64,000 bases of DNA, taken from the NCBI RefSeq assembly GCF_021271205.1, contig NZ_JAIWKS010000015.1:36236-100235 (forward strand), in the 5' to 3' direction. The notes under the pieces are model-generated. The model saw only the letters and a list, made by a program, of their open reading frames with translations. It made no database searches and was not told the DNA's origin. This stretch comes from Pseudomonas uvaldensis. Its GTDB lineage: Bacteria > Pseudomonadota > Gammaproteobacteria > Pseudomonadales > Pseudomonadaceae. Positions 38,130-45,637 of this stretch are shown here, one piece after another. Each line of letters opens with the position of its first letter. Position 1 is the first letter of the stretch. The position numbers and the translations under genes are program-made.

Positions 38130-40010
38130 TCAGAAAACCGGTGTCCAGGTCACCCCGAACAGCCAGCTTCGCCCCTCCTCACGATAGCCATATTGCGCTC
38201 CGTCATGGCTATACAGCGCTCGGCTGTAACCCTTGTCCAACAGGTTATCCACCTTCATCTCCAGCTTCACTACCGATGTCAGCGCCCAACTGCCGCGCAA
38301 GCCGAGCAAGGCATAGCCGCCCAGGGCATTGCGGTTGTTCTCGTCGTCATAACTGCCGCTCACCGCTTGCCAGGTGGCACCCAGGCCCAATCGGTCGAAC
38401 TGCCGGTCCAGGTCCAGGCTCAACGTCCGGCGGGCGCGGCGGGCGAGGGTGTGGCCGCTGTCACGGTCCCTCGGGTCGATAATGGCCAAGCCCAGGTTGC
38501 CTTGCCAGCCGAACAGCTCCTGCCTGAGGGCTGCCTCGAAACCGTTGATCCGCGCCGACGCAACGTTCTGCGGGCGGGAATTACTGCCGAAGATAATCGC
38601 GTCTTCAAGGTCGGTGCGGTACAGCGAAGCTTCGAGGCGGGCACTGTCGTTCAGTTGGCTGCGCCATTGCAGCTCGTAGCTCCTGGCGGTTTCGGGCGTC
38701 AGGTTCGGGTTGCTGAAGTCCGGGTAGTAGAGGTCGTTGAAGGTCGGTGCGCGGAAGCTCTCGCTGTAGGTCAGCAACAGATCGTTGTCCGGGTTCATCG
38801 GTAGGGTAAGCGTGCCGCTCCAGCTGTTCTGGCCGCCGAACTGCTGGTTCTGGTCGCGGCGCAGGCCCAACTCGGTGGAGAAAGTGTCCCCCTGGAAACG
38901 ATGCTGGATGAACGCTGCGCGATTCCAGCGACTGTCCTCGTCGAACGGTGTGCTGCTGTTGACCCGGTCCTGGTATGCATCGCCTCCCAGGATCAGGCTG
39001 TTGCGAGCATTCAGCGTCACGTCGTTCTGCCAGGTGACGGAATCGCGGTAGGTGTTGAATACTTCCCGGACATCGCTGAGCTTGTCGAAGGTTTTCTCGC
39101 GATTTTCGCTGTGGGCCAGTTCGAGGCGCGATGTCCAGGCGTCGTTGATCCGTCCGTCGATATAGGTGCTGAAACTGCTGACCGCAAAATCACTGTAGGG
39201 TTGCTGGGGCAGCGATTCGAAGGTGTTCGGGTCGAAGCGGCCGAACGGATTGTCGTATTCGCTTTTGCCGCGGTTATCCAGCAGGTTGAGGCCGATTTCC
39301 AGATCATCGTTGACGATGTGGCTCAGGCTCAAACTCAAGGATCGGTTGCGATTGGCATCGTCGTCCCGGTCGCTGGCGTAGGACTCGTGGGTGCGATTGG
39401 TCCCGGCGTTGTCGTCCAGGCTGGCACCCAGGTTGAAGCGGGTTTGCTCGTCGCCGCCGGACAGGCCCAGGCTACGCTCCCAGGTCTGGTGACTGCCGAA
39501 CCCCAGGTGCAGGCGTGGTTGCAGGCCGGACGCATTGCCACGCCGGGTGAAGATCTGAATCACACCGCCCACCGCGTCGGCACCGTAGATCACCGAGCGC
39601 GAACCGCGCAGCACTTCGACCCGTTCGATCTGGTTGATGTTCAGGCGTTGCAGGTTGCTGTCGCCGGATGTGGCGTTGCCGATGCGCTGGCCGTCCACCA
39701 GCACCAGGCTCTGGGCCGATTTGGTGCCGCGAATATAAATCCCCGGCAAACTGCCGCGCCCGCCCAGCGGGGCTACCTGTACCCCCGGTACGCGGCTGAG
39801 CAGATCGGTGACGCTGTTGGGTTGCAGCCGATCAATGTCATCGCGGGTGAACACAGTGTTGGCCGCGCTGCTGTCGTTGCGTGCCTCCACCTGGCGGTTG
39901 GCGCTGATCACCACGTCCGGCAGCTTCAATGCCTGATCGCGCTCGAAGGTGTCGGCCAGCAGTGCTGTGGTCGGCAGTAGGGAAAGGGCGAGGATAGCTC
40001 GCAGTTTCAT
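38130..40010 (-). CDS. btuB: TonB-dependent vitamin B12 receptor BtuB
   Basis: Outer-membrane TonB-dependent transporter of 626 residues. Signal peptide (LRAILALSLLPTTALLA), TonB box region LPDVVISANRQ, plug domain DLLSRVPGVQVAPLGGRG..IYIRGTKSAQSLVLVDGQRI and GSRSVIYGADAVGGVIQI, then a 22-strand barrel ending SWLFGVTWTPVF. Start at the ATG at 40010. Downstream of dxs on the same strand with a REPIN between; no cobalamin riboswitch is seen in the gap, which is unusual for btuB. Confidence 0.9.
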   Translation of the reverse strand: MKLRAILALSLLPTTALLADTFERDQALKLPDVVISANRQVEARNDSSAANTVFTRDDIDRLQPNSVTDLLSRVPGVQVAPLGGRGSLPGIYIRGTKSAQSLVLVDGQRIGNATSGDSNLQRLNINQIERVEVLRGSRSVIYGADAVGGVIQIFTRRGNASGLQPRLHLGFGSHQTWERSLGLSGGDEQTRFNLGASLDDNAGTNRTHESYASDRDDDANRNRSLSLSLSHIVNDDLEIGLNLLDNRGKSEYDNPFGRFDPNTFESLPQQPYSDFAVSSFSTYIDGRINDAWTSRLELAHSENREKTFDKLSDVREVFNTYRDSVTWQNDVTLNARNSLILGGDAYQDRVNSSTPFDEDSRWNRAAFIQHRFQGDTFSTELGLRRDQNQQFGGQNSWSGTLTLPMNPDNDLLLTYSESFRAPTFNDLYYPDFSNPNLTPETARSYELQWRSQLNDSARLEASLYRTDLEDAIIFGSNSRPQNVASARINGFEAALRQELFGWQGNLGLAIIDPRDRDSGHTLARRARRTLSLDLDRQFDRLGLGATWQAVSGSYDDENNRNALGGYALLGLRGSWALTSVVKLEMKVDNLLDKGYSRALYSHDGAQYGYREEGRSWLFGVTWTPVF

Positions 40011-40047
40011 AGGTGTTCCGCAAAAAATCGGCTGCACACATAACCAG

Positions 40048-40136
40048 TGTGGGAGCGGGCTTGCTCGCGAAAGCGGTATATCAGTCGACATGGATTTGAC
40101 TGATACACCGCTTTCGCGAGCAAGCCCGCTCCCACA
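40048..40136. repeat. REPIN between dxs and btuB
   Basis: Inverted pair TGTGGGAGCGGGCTTGCTCG (40048 on) and TTTCGCGAGCAAGCCCGCTC (to 40136), spacer containing TTTGACTGATACACCGC like that of 32704-32799. It takes up most of the 149-bp gap upstream of btuB. Confidence 0.85.
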
Positions 40137-40159
40137 AGAGGCCCGCGTCGTTTTGAAAA

Positions 40160-42058
40160 TTACCGGCCCAGCAACTGCAACCGCTGGCGCACCGACGCTT
40201 CGATCCCGGCTTCATCCAGCCCGCATTCAGCCAGCATCTGTGCAGGCTTGGCATGCTCGACGTAGATGTCCGGCAGGCCCAGGTGCAGCACCGGCTTGAG
40301 GATGTTCTCCCGGGCCAGGTATTCGCTGACCGCCGCGCCGGCGCCGCCCATGATGGCGTTTTCCTCGATGGTCACCAGCAGTTCATGGCTGCCGGCCATC
40401 TCGCGCACCATGGCTTCATCCAGAGGTTTGACGAAACGCATGTCCACCACGGTGGCATCCAGGGTTTCGGCGACTTTCAGGGCTTCGGCCAGTTGCACGC
40501 CGAACACCAGCAGGGCGGTCTGCTTGCCTCGGCGGCGGATTACACCCTTGCCGATCTCGATCGGCTCCAGGCCAGGATCGATGGTCGCGTTCGGGCCGCT
40601 GCCGCGTGGGTAGCGCACGGCAGCGGGGCCGTTGAACAAGTGACCCGTGGTGAGCATCTTGCGCAGTTCGTTTTCGTCGCTCGGGGTCATCACCAGCATG
40701 CCCGGGATGCAGCGCAGGAACGAAAGATCGAAGCTGCCGGCATGGGTCGGGCCGTCTTCGCCCACCAGGCCGGCGCGGTCGATGGCGAACAGCACGTCGA
40801 GGTTCTGCACCGCCACGTCATGGACCAACTGATCGTAGCCGCGCTGCAGGAAGGTGGAATAGATCGCCACCACGGGCTTGGCGCCTTCGCAGGCCATGCC
40901 GGCGGCGAGGGTCACGGCGTGCTGCTCGGCAATCGCCACGTCGAAGTAGCGCTGTGGGTAGCGTTCGCTGAAGGCCACCAGGTCCGAACCTTCCTTCATC
41001 GCCGGGGTGATGCCCACCAGGCGCTCGTCGGCGGCGGCCATGTCGCACAGCCACTGGCCGAACACACCGGAATATTTCGGGCCACCGGCCTTTTTCGGCG
41101 CGGCGGCAGGGGCGTCCAGCGGTTCCAGCTTGGTGATGGCGTGGTAGCCGATGGGGTCGACTTCCGCCGGGGCGAAGCCTTTGCCTTTCTTGGTGACCAC
41201 GTGCAGGAACTGCGGTCCCTTGAGATCACGCATGTTGCGCAGGGTGGCGATCAGCGTGGGCAGGTCGTGGCCGTCGATGGGGCCGATGTAATTCCAGCCC
41301 AGCTCTTCGAACAGTGTGCCGGGCACCAGCATGCCCTTGGCATACTCCTCGGTGCGACGGGCTATTTCCCAGGCGCCGGGCAGGCGCGACAGGACCTTCT
41401 TGCTGCCTTCGCGCATGCTCGCATAGGTGCGGCTGGAGAGTATTTTCGCCAGATAATTGGACAAACCACCAACGTTGCGCGAGATCGACATGTCGTTGTC
41501 GTTGAGGATCACCAGCATGTTGGCGTCGACTTCCGGCGCGTGGTTCAGCGCCTCGAAGGCCATGCCGGCCGTCAGCGCGCCGTCACCGATCACGGCAATC
41601 GCCTTGCGCTCGCTGTTCTGCAACCGGGCGGCAATCGCCATGCCCAGAGCGGCACTGATGGACGTGCTGGAATGGCCAACGCCGAAGGTGTCGTATTCGC
41701 TCTCGGAGCGTCGCGGGAATGCCGCGATGCCGCCTTTCTGGCGCAAGGTGTGCATGCGCTCGCGACGACCGGTGAGAATCTTGTGCGGGTAGGCCTGATG
41801 GCCGACGTCCCATACCAGCCGGTCGTCCGGAGTGTCGAATACGTAATGCAGCGCGATGGTCAGTTCGATGACGCCCAGGCCGGCACCGAAGTGCCCACCG
41901 GTCTGGCCGACCGTGTAGAGCAGTTCCAGGCGCAGCTCATCGGCCAGGGTTTCCAGCTCGGCTTCACCTAACCGGCGCAGGCCGTCCGGCGTGTTGGCGC
42001 GGTCCAGCAGGGGCGTGGTCGGGCGTTTGCGGGGAATCTCTTGAAACGTCGTGGGCAT
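40160..42058 (-). CDS. dxs: 1-deoxy-D-xylulose-5-phosphate synthase
   Basis: Thiamine-diphosphate enzyme joining pyruvate and glyceraldehyde 3-phosphate, first step of the MEP isoprenoid pathway. Seen: VWDVGHQAYPHKILTGR, GVGHSSTSISAALG, the ThDP/Mg motif GDGALTAGMAFEALN, and the transketolase C-terminal region with FAIDRAGLVGEDGPTHAG. 632 residues. Its cofactor is the product of thiL, encoded 6 kb away. The 114-bp gap to ispA upstream shows no clear terminator. Confidence 0.96.
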   Translation of the reverse strand: MPTTFQEIPRKRPTTPLLDRANTPDGLRRLGEAELETLADELRLELLYTVGQTGGHFGAGLGVIELTIALHYVFDTPDDRLVWDVGHQAYPHKILTGRRERMHTLRQKGGIAAFPRRSESEYDTFGVGHSSTSISAALGMAIAARLQNSERKAIAVIGDGALTAGMAFEALNHAPEVDANMLVILNDNDMSISRNVGGLSNYLAKILSSRTYASMREGSKKVLSRLPGAWEIARRTEEYAKGMLVPGTLFEELGWNYIGPIDGHDLPTLIATLRNMRDLKGPQFLHVVTKKGKGFAPAEVDPIGYHAITKLEPLDAPAAAPKKAGGPKYSGVFGQWLCDMAAADERLVGITPAMKEGSDLVAFSERYPQRYFDVAIAEQHAVTLAAGMACEGAKPVVAIYSTFLQRGYDQLVHDVAVQNLDVLFAIDRAGLVGEDGPTHAGSFDLSFLRCIPGMLVMTPSDENELRKMLTTGHLFNGPAAVRYPRGSGPNATIDPGLEPIEIGKGVIRRRGKQTALLVFGVQLAEALKVAETLDATVVDMRFVKPLDEAMVREMAGSHELLVTIEENAIMGGAGAAVSEYLARENILKPVLHLGLPDIYVEHAKPAQMLAECGLDEAGIEASVRQRLQLLGR

Positions 42059-42172
42059 CAGGCGAATCGTTATAGGTATAGAAAGAGGCGGCAGTTTACC
42101 TTATGCATCGCAAGCTGCCCACGCGTTGGCCGGAACTTGGCCGATACGCAGTCTTAAGGGGTTGACACCTTG

Positions 42173-43060
42173 TCAGCTGCGTCGTTCGACGATATAGCGC
42201 GCCAGTTCGCGCAGTGGCTCGGCCGCCGCGTCAAACGGTCGCAACGCGGCCAGGGCCTGGTCACGCAGTTCCAGGGCGTAGGCCTTCGCGGCGTCGAGGC
42301 CGAGCAGGGCCGGGTAGGTCGGCTTGTCGCGGGCGATGTCGGCGCCCTGACGCTTGCCCAGGGTCTGGGTATCGCTTTCGACGTCGAGAATGTCGTCCTG
42401 GACCTGGAACGCCAGGCCAATCGCCCGGGCGTAAGTTTGCAGGGCTTGCAACTGCTCAGGCGTGGCCCGGCCACTGGCCAGGGCGCCGAGGCGGACGCTG
42501 GCTTCGATCAGCGCGCCGGTCTTGTGCCGATGCATGTATTCAAGGGCGTCCTGGTCCAGCTTCAAGCCGACCGAACCGAGATCGATGGCCTGGCCGCCGA
42601 CCATCCCGGCGGGACCTGCCGCCAGCGCCAGGACGCTGACCATGTCCAGGCGCGTCTGCGTGGGGCAATCGCTCAGGGCCGGGTCCAGCAGGGCGCTGAA
42701 GGCCAGGCTCTGCAAGCCGTCGCCGGCCAGGATCGCGCACGCTTCGTCGAATTGTTTATGGGTGGTGGGCTGGCCGCGACGCAGATCGTCGTCGTCCATG
42801 GCTGGCAAATCGTCGTGGACCAGCGAATAGGCATGGATCAACTCCACCGCGCAGGCCGCACCGTTGGCCTGTTCGGCCACGCCGCCCAGGGCTTCGCACG
42901 CGGCATAGGCCAGCAGGGGGCGGACACGCTTGCCGCCATTCATGACGCTGTAGCGCATGGCTTCGTAGAGTCGCGCCAGTTCCGGGCTCGGGGCGCTGAA
43001 CAGGGTTTCCAGTGCAGCATTGACCCGGGCCTGACTGCTGGCCTGATACGCGGCGATCAT
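42173..43060 (-). CDS. ispA: (2E,6E)-farnesyl diphosphate synthase
   Basis: Short-chain prenyl transferase of 295 residues making farnesyl diphosphate. First aspartate-rich motif in HDDLPAMDDDDLRRG, second FQVQDDILD, plus GGKRVRPLLAYAACEALG. ATG at 43060 overlaps the xseB stop by 4 bp. The order xseB-ispA-dxs is conserved in gammaproteobacteria. Confidence 0.96.
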   Translation of the reverse strand: MIAAYQASSQARVNAALETLFSAPSPELARLYEAMRYSVMNGGKRVRPLLAYAACEALGGVAEQANGAACAVELIHAYSLVHDDLPAMDDDDLRRGQPTTHKQFDEACAILAGDGLQSLAFSALLDPALSDCPTQTRLDMVSVLALAAGPAGMVGGQAIDLGSVGLKLDQDALEYMHRHKTGALIEASVRLGALASGRATPEQLQALQTYARAIGLAFQVQDDILDVESDTQTLGKRQGADIARDKPTYPALLGLDAAKAYALELRDQALAALRPFDAAAEPLRELARYIVERRS

Positions 43061-43299
43061 TCAGGCTGTTCCGCGTCGAAGGGTTCCTCAGTCAGCTCGC
43101 CGTCGCGTTCGAGCAACAGTTGCACCTTCTGCTCGGCCTGGGCCAGCGCTGCCTGGCAATCGCGAGTCAAGCCGATACCCTGCTCGAAGGCAGTCAGCGA
43201 GTCTTCCAGCGACAATTCGCCGTTCTCCAGCCGTTCAACCAGCGTTTGCAGGTCGGCCAGGGATTGTTCGAAGTCCAATGCAGCTTTTTTACGGGCCAT
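43057..43299 (-). CDS. xseB: Exodeoxyribonuclease VII small subunit
   Basis: Small helical subunit (80 residues) that binds XseA to form exonuclease VII. Core motif FEQSLADLQTLVERLENGEL followed by SLEDSLTAFEQGIGLTRDCQ fits the family entirely. First gene of xseB-ispA-dxs. An acidic tail ends EEPFDAEQPE. Confidence 0.95.
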   Translation of the reverse strand: MARKKAALDFEQSLADLQTLVERLENGELSLEDSLTAFEQGIGLTRDCQAALAQAEQKVQLLLERDGELTEEPFDAEQPE

Positions 43300-43412
43300 G
43301 GCGGCTATTCCGGTTGACTGTTAAACCGGCGCGACACTAGCAGACATGGGGTATTGGGGCAAATCAGGGCGGGTGGGCTCTTTCGGGTCAGGATGGAGCG
43401 ACACCAAGGGAC

Positions 43413-44549
43413 TCATGTATCCGAGCGGCTGATCCGATACCGCGTACTGCGCCCTCCACCAGGCATTCGCTCCAGACAGCCTTTCTCCAATAGTTCCGCA
43501 AGGTGTCGGGTCGCCGTCGCCTTGGATATCTTGGCAACTGCTTGGTATTGGGCCGCGCTGATGCCTCCCTCGAAGCCTCTTTCACCGCCATCGAGCAGTC
43601 GATTGAGAACTTTGATCTGATGGGGTGAAAGCGAGCTGGCGCGATGGGTCTGCCAGAATCTCGCCTTGAACAGTACGCTTTCGATCCGAGCGATGGCCTG
43701 TTGAAGACTGCGTAGCAGGGTTTGCAGAAACCAGGTCAGCCACGGAGTAACGTCCAGGGTGGCCTTCTGACTGCTTTCCAGAATCCGATAATAACCAGAA
43801 CGGTCCTCCAGGATGCTCGCGGACATGGCGTAGAAACGGATTGCCCGGGCTTCACCTTGGGCCAGTGCCAGGTCGGTGAGGGTGCGGGTCAGGCGACCAT
43901 TGCCATCGTCGAAGGGGTGCAGAGTGACGAACCAGAGATGGGCGATTCCGGCCCGCAGTAAGGGATCCAGCTCGCCTTGACGGCGACTGGCCTCGAACCA
44001 GGCAATGAACGTTTGCAACTGATGTTCCAGGCCCGGGCGTGGCGGCGCTTCAAAATGGACGGTCGGGCGATCCAGTCTGCCCGAGACCACTTGCATCGGT
44101 TCCTCACCGCGCAACGCACCCACGCGGATCCGTCGTTGGGCAAGGTCGCTCGCCAGATCAGGAAATAACCATTCATGCCACTCCATCAACCGATCGATGG
44201 TCAGTGGCTGGTCCGCATGCCGGGTTGCGTCCATCAGTAGGTTGGTCAAGCCTTCACTGCGCGGACTGACAGGACTGTCGTCCAGCTGTTCAAGGCCCAG
44301 GCGTCGGGCCAGTGACGAACGCACCGAGCCGACATTCAACCGCTCTCCTTCAATGGCCGAAGATGTCACGATGTTCTGCAGCAGCGCATCCAGCTCGTTC
44401 TGTGCACTGAGCGAAGCCGTGACCGCGCCGGTCATTCCCAGTAATTGGCCCTGGGTCTGAACGCATTCGCGCAGTAGCGGTGCCAGGGTCTCGGCATGCC
44501 AGTGAAAGTCGGGCCAGTCGGGCTGTTGCCAGATCCAGTGAGGAGTCAT
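43413..44549 (-). CDS. Class II Fic family protein with C-terminal winged helix
   Basis: Protein of 378 residues. An N-terminal DUF4172-like region carries the inhibitory helix motif S-x3-E-G (Ser63, Glu67, Gly68 in TSSAIEGERLN). The Fic core motif HPFDDGNGR is at residues 211-219, complete for AMP transfer to a target hydroxyl. The last about 75 residues (LSPHQIKVLNRLLDGGERGF, then SKATATRHLAELLEKGCLER) read as a winged helix-turn-helix. Start at ATG 44549 (MTPHWIWQQPDW, preceded by CTCCT/AGGAG complement); the frame extends 28 codons further. Its promoter region holds four alternating GAGCCGAAT half-sites, so self-regulation through the winged helix is plausible. No antitoxin gene is adjacent. 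Confidence 0.88.
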   Translation of the reverse strand: MTPHWIWQQPDWPDFHWHAETLAPLLRECVQTQGQLLGMTGAVTASLSAQNELDALLQNIVTSSAIEGERLNVGSVRSSLARRLGLEQLDDSPVSPRSEGLTNLLMDATRHADQPLTIDRLMEWHEWLFPDLASDLAQRRIRVGALRGEEPMQVVSGRLDRPTVHFEAPPRPGLEHQLQTFIAWFEASRRQGELDPLLRAGIAHLWFVTLHPFDDGNGRLTRTLTDLALAQGEARAIRFYAMSASILEDRSGYYRILESSQKATLDVTPWLTWFLQTLLRSLQQAIARIESVLFKARFWQTHRASSLSPHQIKVLNRLLDGGERGFEGGISAAQYQAVAKISKATATRHLAELLEKGCLERMPGGGRSTRYRISRSDT

Positions 44550-44570
44550 GTGTCTGTTCGAAAAGGGGAT

Positions 44571-44631
44571 GAGCCGAATAATAACGCTATTCGGCTCATT
44601 TTGTGAGCCGAATAGCGTTCCTAATCGGCTC
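44571..44631. promoter_or_regulatory. Palindromic operator array upstream of the fic gene
   Basis: Four alternating copies of GAGCCGAAT: 44571-44579 (+), 44589-44597 (-), 44605-44613 (+) and 44623-44631 (-, one mismatch). The central pair forms a perfect 16-bp inverted repeat, AACGCTATTCGGCTCA-TTTTG-TGAGCCGAATAGCGTT (44584-44620). A TATTAT (minus strand, 44578-44583) between the first two could be the fic -10. A weaker fifth copy GCCGAATAGC is at 44694-44703. Confidence 0.7.
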
Positions 44632-44770
44632 ACCCTCTTTTCAGGACGTGATTTCCCACACAGATTCGTGCGTTTCCCGATTGTGAATAGTCCGCCGAAT
44701 AGCTAACCTTCGCGCCATCTATAGCCCCTTTGTAACGGGGCCTTCAGACGAACCCGAACAATGATAAACA

Positions 44771-44813
44771 GCGCCGAGGAAGGGCGCCGGGTTGCGTTGT
44801 GCATGGCAGGAGG
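44771..44813 (+). promoter_or_regulatory. Candidate RsmA/CsrA sites in the mag operon leader
   Basis: A hairpin GCGCC-GAGGAAG-GGCGC (44771-44787) exposes GGA in its loop, and a second GGA lies in the AGGAGG Shine-Dalgarno (44808-44813) of magA. This two-site layout is typical of RsmA targets, and mag expression is Gac/Rsm-controlled in P. aeruginosa. A further GCCCC/GGGGC hairpin is at 44724-44741. The 270-bp region from the fic start to magA holds these and the operator array only. Confidence 0.4.
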
Positions 44814-44818
44814 CATTC

Positions 44819-45607
44819 GTGCGGTTTCTTTCATTATTGATCGTGTTGATGAGCGCGCCCCAGGTGTGGGCCGGGCCTTCGGCCGAACTGTCTGAACCGG
44901 TGGGCGGATGGCGCTTCAACGGCCTGCTCGATCGCAGCGAGAACCCGCAGGTGGCCTATCCCACGCCGCCCATCGACCGGGGCGTGCAGCGTAATCGCAC
45001 AATGATCGAAGGCCGACTCAAGGACATAGGCACGGCCCGGCAGCCCCACAGCCTGGCGGTCAACGGTAATCCACTGAATCTCTACACCGACGACGAGGGG
45101 CGTTTCGGCCGACCCTATGCGTTCGGTGCTGGCTCCAACAGCGTCGAAGTGCGTAGCTCGGAAGGCAAGTCCCTCAAGCGCGTGCAGTTCTATGAAGCCA
45201 ACAACCTGCGAACCCCGGCGCAGATTCGCGTAGTGCTGGGCTGGGACGATCCCAAGGCCGAGCTGGACCTGCATATCGTCACACCCGACGGCCAGCATGC
45301 CTTCTTCGGCCGCCCGGCACTGACCAATGGCGGCGGCCTCGACCCGGATGGCGTCGATGGCCCCGGCCCCGAGATGTTCACCATGACCGCGCCGATGCAC
45401 GGCACGTATCTGGTCTACGTCAACTATTGGGGCAACTACGGCAGCGGCGGCTACAACTTCGACGAAAACAGCAATCAGAACGAGGTGATCACCTCGCAGA
45501 TCAACCTGGTGCTCAACGAAAACACCGTCGATGAAAAACGCGAGACCTTTGTCGTGCCCCTGCGCGCCATTGGCGACCTGCTGCTGGTCAAGACTTTCAA
45601 CTATTAA
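44819..45607 (+). CDS. magA: MagA, DUF2135 (YfaP-type) periplasmic protein
   Basis: First gene of a six-gene operon matching P. aeruginosa magABCDEF (alpha-2-macroglobulin system). 262 residues: signal peptide (FLSLLIVLMSAPQVWAG), then a beta-rich YfaP/DUF2135 domain with PVGGWRFNG, SVEVRSSEGKSLKRVQFYE, VVLGWDDPKAELDLHIVTPD and GTYLVYVNYWG. GTG start at 44819 preceded by a perfect AGGAGG. MagF at the other end of the operon is a paralogue with the same blocks. Exact role unknown; thought to support MagD in the periplasm. Confidence 0.88.
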   Translation: MRFLSLLIVLMSAPQVWAGPSAELSEPVGGWRFNGLLDRSENPQVAYPTPPIDRGVQRNRTMIEGRLKDIGTARQPHSLAVNGNPLNLYTDDEGRFGRPYAFGAGSNSVEVRSSEGKSLKRVQFYEANNLRTPAQIRVVLGWDDPKAELDLHIVTPDGQHAFFGRPALTNGGGLDPDGVDGPGPEMFTMTAPMHGTYLVYVNYWGNYGSGGYNFDENSNQNEVITSQINLVLNENTVDEKRETFVVPLRAIGDLLLVKTFNY

Positions 45608-45637
45608 GTACTCCGCTCCACGGATGAATAGGCCCTT

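Noticed and set aside
43413..44549. Fic toxin-antitoxin module
   Set aside because: The protein has its own inhibitory helix (class II) and there is no small antitoxin gene beside it.
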